Shown piece by piece: positions 27,739 to 36,522 of a DNA stretch of 64,000 nt (position 1 is its first letter; each line of letters starts with the position of its first letter). The translations under genes and the position numbers were made by a program. The DNA is from Micromonospora_E sp048060115 (GTDB lineage Bacteria > Actinomycetota > Actinomycetes > Mycobacteriales > Micromonosporaceae). The notes beneath the pieces were generated by a model. The model searched no databases, was not told the origin of the DNA, and saw only the letters and a list, made by a program, of their open reading frames with translations. The stretch spans positions 1 to 64,000 of the forward strand of contig NZ_JBHMIM010000025.1 in the NCBI RefSeq assembly GCF_048060115.1, given 5' to 3'.

Positions 27739-28479
27739 TCAGCGGCCGGCCTTGCGGGCGGTCTGCGTACCCGCCTTCTTGGTGGTCTTCTTCGCGGTCG
27801 TCTTGCTGGCCGCCGCCTTCTTGCCGGTGCCCCGCTGCGCGGGCGTCGTGTTCTTCGGTGAGGTGGCCTTCAACATCCGACCGCCCGTACGTTTCACCGC
27901 CGATGCGATCTTCTTGTCGGCCCGCCCGGTGGTGCCCTTCGCCGGGGTGGACTTCGCCGAGTTCTTCGCGGCGGCCGTCCGCTTGCCGGCTGTGCTTGTC
28001 GCGGTGGTCTTCCTGGCCGTCGTGGACTTCGTCGTGGACTTCGCGGTGGTCCGTTTGGTGGCCGGCGCCGTGGCGGTCGCCTTCTTCGCTGGTGCGGTCT
28101 TACGGGCCGTCGTGGTCTTGCGGGCCGGACTGGTCTTCTTCGCCGCCGCCGTCGTGGTCTTGCGGGCCGAACTGGTCTTTTTCCCGACGGTCGACTTCTT
28201 GGTCGCGGTCGACTTCTTCGCGGCGGCCGTGTTCTTCGCCGCCGAGGTCGTCTTCTTCGTGGCCGGGCTGGCCTTCTTCGCGGCGCTGGCCTTCTTCGCG
28301 ACGCTGGCCTTCTTCGTGGCCGGGCTGGCCTTCTTCGCGGCGGCCGTGTTCTTCGCCGCCGTGGTCGAGGTGCGTTTAGCCGCGCCGGTCGACCGCGCGG
28401 ATGTCGCTCTCGACGAAGTGCCGGTGCTCGACGCCCGCCGGGTGGCAGGGCGGGTCGTGGCGCTTGTGCCAACAACCAT
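27739..28479 (-). CDS. Lysine/alanine/threonine-rich histone H1-like protein
   Basis: A 246-residue, extremely basic low-complexity protein built of irregular AAKK, PATKK, TTARK and SAAKN units, like the tail of mycobacterial HupB or eukaryotic histone H1 but without a preceding HU domain. Such proteins bind DNA non-specifically and compact the nucleoid; that role is inferred. The ATG at 28479 is chosen because AAGGAGGAG stands 5 nt upstream and the longer start at 28554 would include the hairpin region. DNA-level repeats in the gene (near 28217 and 28331) reflect the amino-acid repeats. Confidence 0.75.
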   Translation of the reverse strand: MVVGTSATTRPATRRASSTGTSSRATSARSTGAAKRTSTTAAKNTAAAKKASPATKKASVAKKASAAKKASPATKKTTSAAKNTAAAKKSTATKKSTVGKKTSSARKTTTAAAKKTSPARKTTTARKTAPAKKATATAPATKRTTAKSTTKSTTARKTTATSTAGKRTAAAKNSAKSTPAKGTTGRADKKIASAVKRTGGRMLKATSPKNTTPAQRGTGKKAAASKTTAKKTTKKAGTQTARKAGR

Positions 28480-28513
28480 GTCTTTCTCCTCCTTGCGGAC
28501 TTTCCGTGGATTT

Positions 28514-28528
28514 GTCTCCTTCGGAGAC
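28514..28528. terminator. Short hairpin in the leader of the histone-like gene
   Basis: GTCTCC-ttc-GGAGAC, 6-bp perfect stem with a 3-nt loop, followed on the + strand by a further GGAGTCTCC. It lies between the end of the 67-residue gene and the start of the histone-like gene, both on the - strand, and could attenuate or separate their transcripts. Confidence 0.4.
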
Positions 28529-28572
28529 AGCGGAGTCTCCGGGATCCAGCTCAAGGTGCGGGCCGGACCGGC

Positions 28573-28776
28573 CTAGCTCTCCTCCCCAGTCCAGCGGGCG
28601 TCCTCGGCTTTCCACTCCTCGTTGCGCTCCGACACCCGCTGCAGCGCCTGCTCAGCTTCGGCCTTCGAGTTGTAGGGACCGAGCCGGTACTTGGCGGCAC
28701 ACAGGTCCGCCCCGGACTCCACGCGCTGATGGCGAAGGCACCAGAAGTACCCGCCATCAGGTCCGCTGTCGCTCAT
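28573..28776 (-). CDS. Small conserved SPOR-like protein
   Basis: A 67-residue protein reading MSDSGPDGGYFWCLRHQR then CAAKYRLGPYNSKAEAEQAL and RVSERNEEWKAEDARW. It matches, from memory, a widespread uncharacterised actinobacterial family of about 65-75 residues with one SPOR-like beta-alpha unit; the two cysteines and histidine (WCLRH, LCAAK) could bind metal. The ATG at 28776 is preferred over 28791. A sigma70-like promoter lies about 70 bp upstream. Confidence 0.65.
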   Translation of the reverse strand: MSDSGPDGGYFWCLRHQRVESGADLCAAKYRLGPYNSKAEAEQALQRVSERNEEWKAEDARWTGEES

Positions 28777-28844
28777 GAGAACACTGTGCACGGAAAATTA
28801 CCCAAGCGCCACCGTTTCGCCCAAAAAGATTGCAAGACTTCCAC

Positions 28845-28873
28845 AATAGAGTTGTTCCGTTGTAGCAGGTCAA
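28845..28873 (-). promoter_or_regulatory. Candidate sigma70 promoter in a low-GC patch
   Basis: Read on the - strand: TTGACC (28868-28873), a 17-nt spacer, then TCTATT (28845-28850). It points to the small SPOR-like gene starting at 28776. The surrounding 28777-28990 is near 50% G+C, far below its neighbours. Confidence 0.35.
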
Positions 28874-29149
28874 AGTTCTCATCCAGAAGGACACACGAAG
28901 CAAAAGGCTTATCCCGCAATGGATTTACCACGGTAAAGGCCCGCCATCACCGGCCCACACCGCCGTTGAGCAGCAGGAACAAACTTTGAAGACGACACAC
29001 CGCAGTGCCGCGTGTCGAGGTCGACGCCATCGGCCCGGACAGCGGTAGGCCACCGAGGTGGCCGGCGGGATCCCGGTCCCCTCGCCCGTACCGGCGCACA
29101 CCGGTCGGTCGCTGATCGGAACCCTCCCGGCCGTGGAGACCGCCGTCGA
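28874..29149. other. Intergenic stretch without a recognisable gene
   Basis: No coding sequence, RNA or repeat that I can support. The left part is AT-richer than the rest of the window; the right part returns to high GC. Confidence 0.5.
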
Positions 29150-29902
29150 CTACATCGACCGTTCGAGCAGCCGGCGCAGCCCGTGTCCGTCGTCGACAGT
29201 CGCGTCCGGCGTTCCGTCCGGTAGCCCCGGCTCCCGGTCGGTGCGCGCAGAGACCATCAGTACGGCCGCACCGGCACCGGCCCGTCGGGCACACGGGATG
29301 TCCCGAGCCCGACTGTCACCGACGAACCAGCACTGACCGACCGGCACCCCGACCGCCTCGGCCGCCAGCCAGGCCACCTCCGGATTGGGTTTACGCACGC
29401 CGGCCTCGTCGCTGTAGATCTGCACGGCGAACCGGTCACCGAGACCCACCTCGGCGAGAAAGTCACGGTGCGCGGCGCCGCACAGTGTGTTGCTGACGAT
29501 CGCCAACGGCAGTCCGGCGTCGGCGGCTGTGGTCAGCGCCTCGGGGACGCCGGGGCGTACCGCCCAGTCCGGTCGCCGGGTCCACTCGTAACTCAGCGAG
29601 GTCGCCTCGGCCAGCACCGCGTCACGGGCGGCCTCCGGCCAGTCCCTGGTGATGAACTCCTGCCAGACCTGCAGGTGGCTGTACTCCCGGGGGCGAGGCT
29701 GCTCGCCGACGCGGTCACGCCAGGCGGCGTACTCGCGCTGTCCGTCGGTCAGCGCCCGGGTGATCCGTTCGGCGGGCAACGCCCCGCCGGTCAGGTCCCG
29801 TAGCCGGCCGACCAGCCTGGTCAGCTGTGATGACAGGGAGGGGGCGTCGACGAGGACGCCGCCGAAGTCGAGCAGCAACGCGCGGGGTGCGGACAACAGC
29901 AT
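29150..29902 (-). CDS. HAD-superfamily hydrolase
   Basis: A 250-residue HAD-IA-type protein. Motif I is LLLDFGGVLVD with the nucleophile Asp; the second acid two residues later is glycine, as in the DFGGVL subgroup. Motif II is IVSNTLCG, motif III the lysine in RKPNPEV, and motif IV WFVGDSRARDI. Probably a small-molecule phosphatase, possibly for a sugar phosphate. The ATG at 29902 is divergent from the LacI regulator, and the regulator's palindromic operator lies between them, 55 bp before this start, so it may belong to the same regulon. Confidence 0.85.
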   Translation of the reverse strand: MLLSAPRALLLDFGGVLVDAPSLSSQLTRLVGRLRDLTGGALPAERITRALTDGQREYAAWRDRVGEQPRPREYSHLQVWQEFITRDWPEAARDAVLAEATSLSYEWTRRPDWAVRPGVPEALTTAADAGLPLAIVSNTLCGAAHRDFLAEVGLGDRFAVQIYSDEAGVRKPNPEVAWLAAEAVGVPVGQCWFVGDSRARDIPCARRAGAGAAVLMVSARTDREPGLPDGTPDATVDDGHGLRRLLERSM

Positions 29903-29957
29903 GCCGCCATCATCGCCGCCCCGGCCGGTCCGGGTCGAGTGTGGAAGTCCATCGCGG

Positions 29958-29973
29958 ATGTTTACGTAAACAT
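29958..29973. promoter_or_regulatory. LacI-type operator, 16-bp perfect palindrome
   Basis: ATGTTTACGTAAACAT is fully symmetrical with the central CG typical of LacI/GalR operators. It lies between the divergent HAD and LacI-family genes. The same palindrome with one base changed per half occurs at 36523-36538 before the sugar transporter operon. Confidence 0.75.
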
Positions 29974-30091
29974 GATTGGCGCTGATAGTGTCGTTCCGGC
30001 TACCGGCGCGGCCAGCCCCAGGCGAGACCATCGCCTGGCCGGACCATCGACACCACCGCGTGGCCGGACCATCAGGAAGGAGCCGACGCCG

Positions 30092-31189
30092 ATGAGCCCG
30101 ATCCGGCCCGAGCCGGCCCGAGACGCGACGGAGCCGCTGCAGGCGGCCGAGCCGGCGGTGCCCGGGTCCGACCGCCCCCGGGCGCACCGCCGCCGGGTCT
30201 CGATGGCCGACGTGGCCAGGTTGGCCGGCGTCTCCGCACAGACGGTGTCCCGGGTCTCCACCGGTCATCCCGGTGTCGTCGCCACCACCCGCGACCAGGT
30301 GATCGCCGCGATGCGGGAGCTCGGCTACCGGCCCAACAGCGCCGCCCGCGCCCTGAAGTACGGCGAGTTCCGCACCATCGGCGTCATCACCTTCACGCTG
30401 TCCACCACCGGCAACAGCCGTACCGTCGAGGCGATCGCCACCCACGCGGCCCGCGAGGGCTACGTGATCACGCTGATCCCGGTCGCCGCCCCCACCCACG
30501 ACCGGGTGCTCGGCGCCTTCACCCGGCTGGGCGAACTGGCGGTCGACGCCGTCATCGTGATCATGGAAGTGCATCTGCTGGACGCCAGCACCGTGCTGCT
30601 GCCACCCGACGTGCACGTGGTGGTGGTCGACTCCGACGCCGGCGAGCGATACCGCGTCGTCGACACCAACCAGGCCGACGGCACCCGGCAGGCCGTACGG
30701 CACCTGCTCGACCTGGGCCACCGTACGGTGTGGCACGTCGCCGGGCCGCAGGAGTCCTACGCCGGCGAACGGCGCTCCGCCGCCTGGCGGGCCGCGTTGG
30801 TCGACGCCGGTCGGGAGGTGCCGCCGCTGCGCCGGGGCGACTGGTCGGCCGAGGCCGGCCATCGGATCGGCCTCGACCTGGCCGACGAGCCAGACTGCAC
30901 CGCGGTGTTCGTCGCCAACGACCAGATGGCGCTCGGGGTGCTGCGGGCCATGCACGAACGGGGCAGGGTGGTGCCCCGCGACATCAGCGTCGTCGGCTTC
31001 GACGACATCGCCGAGGCCGGCTCCTTCATCCCGCCGCTGACCACCGTCCACCAGGACTTCGCCGAGGTCGGCCGCCGCTGCGTCGAAGCGGCGCTGCAGC
31101 AGGTCCGCACCGGCACCGCACAGACCGGCACCACCCTGGTGCCGACCCGGCTGGTGGTACGCGACAGCACCGCCCCGCCGGTCAGGTAG
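30092..31189 (+). CDS. LacI-family transcriptional regulator of galactoside use
   Basis: A 365-residue LacI/GalR repressor with a longer than usual N-terminal tail (about 35 residues). The HTH is VSMADVARLAGVSAQTVSRV, followed by the hinge GYRPNSAARALKYG, and the periplasmic-binding-like core contains GVITFTLSTTGNS, FVANDQMALGVLRA and VVGFDDIAEAGSF. The ATG at 30092 has AGGAAGGAG about 9 nt upstream. Its 3' end overlaps the convergent beta-galactosidase gene by 8 bp. It probably represses the transporter/beta-galactosidase operon and itself through the two palindromes, with a galactoside as inducer. Confidence 0.9.
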   Translation: MSPIRPEPARDATEPLQAAEPAVPGSDRPRAHRRRVSMADVARLAGVSAQTVSRVSTGHPGVVATTRDQVIAAMRELGYRPNSAARALKYGEFRTIGVITFTLSTTGNSRTVEAIATHAAREGYVITLIPVAAPTHDRVLGAFTRLGELAVDAVIVIMEVHLLDASTVLLPPDVHVVVVDSDAGERYRVVDTNQADGTRQAVRHLLDLGHRTVWHVAGPQESYAGERRSAAWRAALVDAGREVPPLRRGDWSAEAGHRIGLDLADEPDCTAVFVANDQMALGVLRAMHERGRVVPRDISVVGFDDIAEAGSFIPPLTTVHQDFAEVGRRCVEAALQQVRTGTAQTGTTLVPTRLVVRDSTAPPVR

Positions 31190-33203
31190 CCGCAGCGGGC
31201 ACGACCCGGACCGTCACCGCACGGGCCGGCAACGACTGCGCCGAGCCGATCAGCGGCGTGCCGGGCACCTCGGCCAGCGACACCTCGTCGTCGGTCCGGT
31301 TGATCAGGAACCAGTGCTCGTCACGGACGGCCAACTCGACCCGACCGCGCAGCGGCTCAGGTAGTTCGCTGGTCACCCCGGCCGCCTCGGCGAACCGCGC
31401 CAGCACATCGACCAGCCCGGTCGGGCCGAGCCGGGTCGAGACGTACCCGGCCGAACCGGCACCGACGGTCCGGCGGGTGATCGCCGGGCGGCCGGCGTAC
31501 TCACCGGCGCGGTAGGTGGCCAGCACGGTGACGTCCGGGTCGGTCACCGTGATCCGGTCGGTCCACAGCTCACCGGTGGCACCGGAGTCCAGCAGCACCC
31601 GTTCCCCGTCGGGCAGCGGGCCGAACTCCTCGATCCGGATGCCGAGCAGGTCCCGCAACGCACCCGGGTAGCCGCCCAGCCAGATGTGGTCGTGCTGGTC
31701 GACGATCCCGGAGAAGTAGGTGGCGACCAGGTGCCCGCCGCCGGCGACGTAGGCGCGCAGCCGGTCGGCGAGCGCCGCCGGCACCAGGTGCAGGATCGGG
31801 GCGACCACCAGGTCGTAGCCGGCCAGGTCGGTGCCGACCGGCACCACGTCCACCCGGATGCCGAGCGCGAGGAACGCCGAGTACCAGTCGAGCGCCTCCT
31901 GCCGGTAGCGTAGCCGCGACGTCGGGTGGGAGTCCTGCTCGCAGGCCCACCACGACTCCCAGTCGAACAGGATCGCCGCCCGCGCCGGGGTACGCGCGGT
32001 GCCGGCGACACCGGCCAGGTCGGTCAGCGTCGCCCCGAGCGCGGCGACGGAGCGGAACAGGTCGCTGTCGGAGCCGGCGTGCGGCAGCATCGCCGAGTGG
32101 TACTTCTCCGCACCGGCGGCGGACTGGCGCCACTGGAAGAAGCACACCGCGTCAGCACCGTGCGCGACGTGGGTCAACGAGTCGCGCGCCAGTTCACCGG
32201 CGCGCTTGGCCAGGTTGATCGGCTGCCAGTTGACCGCGCTGGTGGAGTGTTCCATCAGGAACCAGGGGCGCCCGCCGGCCAGGTTGCCGGTCAGGTTCGC
32301 GGAGAACGACAGTTCGTCGAGCGCCTGCGGGCCCGGGTGCACGTAGTGGTCGTTGGCGACGAAGTCCACCTCGGCCGCCCAGTCGGCGTAGTTCATCGCG
32401 GCGCTCTCCCCCATCACCATGAAGTTGGTGGTGACCGGCACATCCGGGGTCGCCTCGCGCAGGATGTCGCGTTCGGCCCGCAGGTAGTCGCGCAGCGCGT
32501 CGGAGGAGAACCGTTTGAAGTCCAGCTGCTGGGTCGGGTTCGGGTACGACGCGGCCTGCCTGGGCGGCAGTACCTGGGCGAAGTCGGTGTACCGCTGGGA
32601 CCAGAACGCGGTGCCCCAGGCATGGTTGAGCATGTCGACGTCGCCGTAGCGGGCCCGCAGCCAGGCCCGGAACGCCTCGGCGGCGTCGTCGGAGAAGTCG
32701 TACACGTTGTGGCAGCCGAGTTCGTTGGAGACGTGCCAGGCGGTCAACGCCGGGTGGTCGCGGTAGCGGTCCGCGATCGCCCGGACCAGGCGCAACGCGT
32801 ACCCGCGGAAGACCGGCGAGGTGGGCCGCCAGTGCTGCCGGCCGCCGGGCCAGAGGGTCGCGCCGTGCCGGTCGACCGGCAGGATCTCCGGGTGTGCGGT
32901 GGTCAGCCACGGCGGCGGTGACGCGGTCGCGGTGGCCAGGTCGACGGCGATCCCGTTGCGGTGCAGCAGGTCCATGATGTCGTCGAGCCAGTCGAAGTCG
33001 AACTCGCCGGGGCCGGGCTGCAGTCGTGCCCAGGAGAAGATGGCCAGCGAGACGATGTTCACCCCGGCGGCGCGCATCGCCGCCACGTCGTCGTCCCAGA
33101 CCTGCCGGGGCCACTGCTCGGGGTTGTAGTCGGCACCGAAGCCGATCCGGGGACCGGCGTTGCCCGGCCAGCGCAACCAGCGGTAGTCGACGCCGAATGC
33201 CAC
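31182..33203 (-). CDS. Beta-galactosidase, glycoside hydrolase family 42
   Basis: A 673-residue GH42 enzyme without a signal peptide, so it acts on imported galactosides. GFGADYNPEQWP opens the TIM barrel; the acid/base glutamate is in WHVSNELGCHN and the nucleophile glutamate in WFLMEHSTSAVNWQ. A trimerisation-like domain (about residues 400-600) and a beta-sandwich end follow. It is the last gene of the operon permease-permease-binding protein-beta-galactosidase, with a 97-bp gap containing a 13-bp hairpin before it. The natural substrate is perhaps a plant-derived galacto-oligosaccharide. Confidence 0.92.
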   Translation of the reverse strand: MAFGVDYRWLRWPGNAGPRIGFGADYNPEQWPRQVWDDDVAAMRAAGVNIVSLAIFSWARLQPGPGEFDFDWLDDIMDLLHRNGIAVDLATATASPPPWLTTAHPEILPVDRHGATLWPGGRQHWRPTSPVFRGYALRLVRAIADRYRDHPALTAWHVSNELGCHNVYDFSDDAAEAFRAWLRARYGDVDMLNHAWGTAFWSQRYTDFAQVLPPRQAASYPNPTQQLDFKRFSSDALRDYLRAERDILREATPDVPVTTNFMVMGESAAMNYADWAAEVDFVANDHYVHPGPQALDELSFSANLTGNLAGGRPWFLMEHSTSAVNWQPINLAKRAGELARDSLTHVAHGADAVCFFQWRQSAAGAEKYHSAMLPHAGSDSDLFRSVAALGATLTDLAGVAGTARTPARAAILFDWESWWACEQDSHPTSRLRYRQEALDWYSAFLALGIRVDVVPVGTDLAGYDLVVAPILHLVPAALADRLRAYVAGGGHLVATYFSGIVDQHDHIWLGGYPGALRDLLGIRIEEFGPLPDGERVLLDSGATGELWTDRITVTDPDVTVLATYRAGEYAGRPAITRRTVGAGSAGYVSTRLGPTGLVDVLARFAEAAGVTSELPEPLRGRVELAVRDEHWFLINRTDDEVSLAEVPGTPLIGSAQSLPARAVTVRVVPAAAT

Positions 33204-33257
33204 TTCTGTTTCTCCTCGAGTGTCAGGGTGTCAGGCAAAGGGTGGAACACCCGGCGG

Positions 33258-33287
33258 CCCGGTTCCGCCGACATCGGCGGAACCGGG
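33258..33287 (-). terminator. 13-bp hairpin between binding-protein and beta-galactosidase genes
   Basis: Arms 33258-33270 and 33275-33287 pair perfectly around the loop ACAT. As an internal operon element it could partly terminate or stabilise the upstream mRNA, keeping the solute-binding protein more abundant than the enzyme. Confidence 0.6.
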
Positions 33288-33300
33288 TCGTCGTGTGTCG

Positions 33301-34635
33301 TCAGCTGACGGTGAAACCCTGGTCGGTGCCGTACGTGGCGCAGGTGTCCCGCCATGAGGCCAGCGCGTCGGCCAGCGGCGTGTCCGACACGTACGCCTGC
33401 CCGACGGTGTCGTTGAACACGCTGTTGGCGTACACCTGGAACGGCAGGTAGGACCAGCCGTCGACGACGTTGCCGGCCGATTCGGCGAAGATCTGGTTGG
33501 CCTGCTGCCCGGCGAAGTACGGGAACTCGGTGGCCAGGAACTCCGGGGACTGCAGTTCGGCGGTGGTGGCCGGGAAGGCGCCGCCGTCGACCCGGATCTT
33601 GACGCCGTCACCGGCGTTGGCGTAGCTCATGAACCCGTACGCCAGCGCCTTGTTGGCGGCCTTCGCCGGGATGGCCAGCGAACTGCCGCCGTTCTCCGCG
33701 CTGGCGTTGCTGCCGGCCTCCCACTGCGGCAGCGGGGCGACCTGCCATTTGCCGGTGCCGTCGGCGACCCCGGACATCAGGTTGGCCGGCATCCAGGCGC
33801 CGGTGGCGAGGCTGGCGATGGTGCCGTTGGCCAGGCCCTGGTACCACTGGTCACTCCAGGAGCTGACCGGGGCCAGCAGGTCCTCGCTGATCAGCTGCTG
33901 CCAGGTGTCGGCGAAGCGGGCCGAGCCGTCGTCGGTGAAGTCGATCGCCACCGAGGTGCCGTCGACCTGGAACGGCTGGCCGCCGGACTGCCAAATGAGG
34001 CTGGTGGTGAAGCCGGCGTCACCGACGTCGTTGGTGATGTACACCTGCGGGTCGGCCGCGTGCAGCGTGCGGGCGGCCTCGACGTACTCGTCCCAGGTGG
34101 CCGGCACCTCGACGCCGTGGCGGTCGAAGACCTCCTTGTTGTAGAACAGCGCCATCGGGCCGGAGTCCATCGGCAGGCCGTGGATGCCGCCGCCGGTGTT
34201 CACCGACGACCACGGGCCGGGGGTGAAGGTGTCGGCGAGGTCGGCGGCGCCGTACCCGGTCAGGTCGGCGACCGACTCGGCGAGGGCGAACTGCGGCAGC
34301 GCGTAGTACTCGATCTGTGCGACGTCTGGCAGACCGTCGCCGGCGGCGATGGCGTTCTGCAGGGCGGTGTACTGGTCGTTGCCGGTGCCGGCGTTGACCA
34401 GGTTCACCTTGACGTTCGGGTAGGCGGCCTCGAAGGCGGTGACGACCTCGGTCAGCGTCGGTTCCCACGCCCAGACGGTCAGTTCGCCGCCGGCGTCTAG
34501 GGCGGCCTGCACGTCGGCGGCGGAACCCTGCTCGCCGCCGGCCGCCGAGTCGGAGTCGTCGCCGGAGCCACAACCGGTCAGGGCGAGGGCGGCTGCCGCA
34601 GCGACAGCGACGGCCCGCAGTGGGGTGCCTTTCAT
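33301..34635 (-). CDS. Sugar ABC transporter solute-binding lipoprotein
   Basis: A 444-residue extracellular solute-binding protein of family 1. The N-terminus MKGTPLRAVAVAAAAALALT leads to a lipobox with cysteine at residue 22 (LTGC), so it is membrane-anchored outside. ELTVWAWEPTLTEVVTAFE and GLPMDSGPMALFYNKEVFD are typical of sugar-binding members. The ATG at 34635 has GAAAGGGA upstream. It is the third gene of the operon, delivering the sugar to the two permeases. The ligand is inferred to be a galactoside from the neighbouring GH42 gene. Confidence 0.9.
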   Translation of the reverse strand: MKGTPLRAVAVAAAAALALTGCGSGDDSDSAAGGEQGSAADVQAALDAGGELTVWAWEPTLTEVVTAFEAAYPNVKVNLVNAGTGNDQYTALQNAIAAGDGLPDVAQIEYYALPQFALAESVADLTGYGAADLADTFTPGPWSSVNTGGGIHGLPMDSGPMALFYNKEVFDRHGVEVPATWDEYVEAARTLHAADPQVYITNDVGDAGFTTSLIWQSGGQPFQVDGTSVAIDFTDDGSARFADTWQQLISEDLLAPVSSWSDQWYQGLANGTIASLATGAWMPANLMSGVADGTGKWQVAPLPQWEAGSNASAENGGSSLAIPAKAANKALAYGFMSYANAGDGVKIRVDGGAFPATTAELQSPEFLATEFPYFAGQQANQIFAESAGNVVDGWSYLPFQVYANSVFNDTVGQAYVSDTPLADALASWRDTCATYGTDQGFTVS

Positions 34636-34664
34636 GATGTCCCTTTCACAGGTGATGGGTGCGG

Positions 34665-35567
34665 TTACTCCTTGACGCTGCCGGCGGCCAGACCCGACTG
34701 CCAGTAGCGCTGCAGGAGCAGGAATGCCGCCAGCAGCGGCAGGATGGTCAGTAGCGACCCGGTGATGACGAGGTGGAACACCGGCTGGCCGCCGGCCGTC
34801 GCGGCCTGGGCGTTCCAGGCGTTGAGGCCCAGCGTCAGCGGGTACCAGTCCGGGTCCTTGAGCATGATCAGCGGCAGGAAGTAGTTGTTCCAGGTGGCGA
34901 CCATGCTGAACAGCAGCACCGTGACGATGCCGGGGGCGAGCAGCGGCAGGCAGATCTGGAACAGGGTGCGGAACTCCCCCGCGCCGTCGCAGCGGGCGGC
35001 TTCCAGCAACTCGTCCGGGATCGCCTCGGCGGCGAAGGTCCACATCAGGTAGAGCCCGAACGGGGTGATCAGCGACGGAATGATCACCGCCCACGGGGTG
35101 TTGGTCAGGCCGAGCTGGCTGAACATCAGGAAGGTCGGCACGGCCAGCGCGGTGCCGGGCACGGCGACCGCGCCGATGACGATCGCGAAGACCGCCTTGC
35201 GGCCGACGAAGTCGAACTTGGCCAGCCCGTACCCGCCGAGGGTGGCGAGCAGGGTGGCGCCGCCGGCACCGGCCACCACGTACAGCAGGGTGTTGCCGAG
35301 CCAACGAAGGAAGATCCCGCCGTCGTAGGTGAGCGTGTCGACGACGTTGTCCCACAGGGCGAAGTCGTCGGCGAACCACAGACCGAACGAGGAGAACAGG
35401 CCCTGCTGCGACTTGGTGGCGTTGATCAGCAGCCACGCGAGCGGGATCAGGCTGTAGATCAGCACGATGCCGGTCAGCGTGGTCAGGGCGAGACTACGAC
35501 GGGGCCGGCGGATCTGGTTGCCGGCCGACCGACGGGCCCGGTTGGTGCTCGACGCGGTGTCGGACAT
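34665..35567 (-). CDS. Sugar ABC transporter permease (MalG-like)
   Basis: A 300-residue permease with six predicted helices; IYSLIPLAWLLINATKS is the first. The EAA loop that docks on the ATPase reads EAARCDGAGEFRTLFQICLP. Its ATG overlaps the preceding permease stop by one base (TGATG), so translation is coupled. No ATPase gene is in this operon; a shared MsiK-type ATPase elsewhere is likely. Confidence 0.9.
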   Translation of the reverse strand: MSDTASSTNRARRSAGNQIRRPRRSLALTTLTGIVLIYSLIPLAWLLINATKSQQGLFSSFGLWFADDFALWDNVVDTLTYDGGIFLRWLGNTLLYVVAGAGGATLLATLGGYGLAKFDFVGRKAVFAIVIGAVAVPGTALAVPTFLMFSQLGLTNTPWAVIIPSLITPFGLYLMWTFAAEAIPDELLEAARCDGAGEFRTLFQICLPLLAPGIVTVLLFSMVATWNNYFLPLIMLKDPDWYPLTLGLNAWNAQAATAGGQPVFHLVITGSLLTILPLLAAFLLLQRYWQSGLAAGSVKE

Positions 35568-36496
35568 CAGCGTCCTTCCCGCATGCCGCGCAGTTGGACG
35601 ACGTACGCGATCGCCATGGTGATCAGGCCCATCACGATGGCCACCGTGGCCGAGTAGTTGTACTGCTGGCCGGAGAAGCTCAGCGAGTACGCGTACAGGT
35701 TGGGGGTGAAGTACGTGGTGATCGCGTTCGGTGCCAGGTGCTGCAGGATGCTCGGTTCGTTGAACAGCTGGAAGCTGCCGATGATCGAGAAGATGGTGGC
35801 GATGACCAGGGCGCCCCGGATGGCCGGCAGTTTGATCGACCGGATGACCCGCACCTGGCCGGCGCCGTCGACCTCGGCGGCCTCGTAGAGCGAGGTGGGC
35901 ACGACCCGTAGCGCCGAGTAGAAGATGACCATGTTGTAGCCGACGAACTCCCAGGTCACGATGTTGCCGATGGACAGCAGCACCAGGTCGGGGCTGAGCG
36001 GGTCGGGCAGCGACACCCCGAACGCGTCGTTGATGTTGCCGACCAGGCCGAACCGGTTGCCGTACATGAAGCCCCACATCAGGGTGGCGACGACGGCCGG
36101 GACGGCGTACGGCAGGAAGATGGCGACCCGGAAGAAGCTGCGGCCGTGCAGCCGGCCGCTGTCGATGGCCAGCGCGACCAGCAGCGCGATGAACAGCATG
36201 ATCGGCACCTGGACGGCGAGGAAGGTCGCCACCCGACCGAAGGCGGACCAGAACTGGGCGTCGCCCAGCGCCCGCTGGTAGTTGTCCAGCCCGACGAAGG
36301 AGTTGCCGCCGATGAGCTGCCGCCGGTAGAGACTGAGATAGATCGAGTATCCGATCGGCGCGATGAACACGACCGCGAAGACCAGCATGAACGGCCCGAC
36401 GAACTGCCACCCGGTCAGCGATCTGCGCCCGGTAGCCCGGCGGGCTCGCCGACGGGCCGTGGTGACCGTCGGGGGCGGTGTCTGAGGTGCTGCCAT
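35567..36496 (-). CDS. Sugar ABC transporter permease (MalF/UgpA-like)
   Basis: A 309-residue permease and first gene of the operon. After a basic N-terminus, six helices start at FVGPFMLVFAVVFIAPIGYS; the EAA loop is YEAAEVDGAGQVRVIRSIKL. The ATG at 36496 has AGAGG 8 nt upstream; the longer in-frame start at 36577 would cover the operator, so it is rejected. The LacI-type palindrome lies 27 bp before the start. Confidence 0.9.
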   Translation of the reverse strand: MAAPQTPPPTVTTARRRARRATGRRSLTGWQFVGPFMLVFAVVFIAPIGYSIYLSLYRRQLIGGNSFVGLDNYQRALGDAQFWSAFGRVATFLAVQVPIMLFIALLVALAIDSGRLHGRSFFRVAIFLPYAVPAVVATLMWGFMYGNRFGLVGNINDAFGVSLPDPLSPDLVLLSIGNIVTWEFVGYNMVIFYSALRVVPTSLYEAAEVDGAGQVRVIRSIKLPAIRGALVIATIFSIIGSFQLFNEPSILQHLAPNAITTYFTPNLYAYSLSFSGQQYNYSATVAIVMGLITMAIAYVVQLRGMREGR

Positions 36497-36522
36497 GCGT
36501 TCGGCCTCTGGTCGGGAACTGA

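Noticed and set aside
28217..28360. Direct repeats as possible mobile element ends
   Set aside because: They encode the repetitive AAKK units of the histone-like protein; no transposase or target duplication is present.
28729..28989. Small + strand frame in the low-GC patch
   Set aside because: No ribosome-binding site, no conserved features, overlaps the start of the SPOR-like gene; kept only as intergenic.
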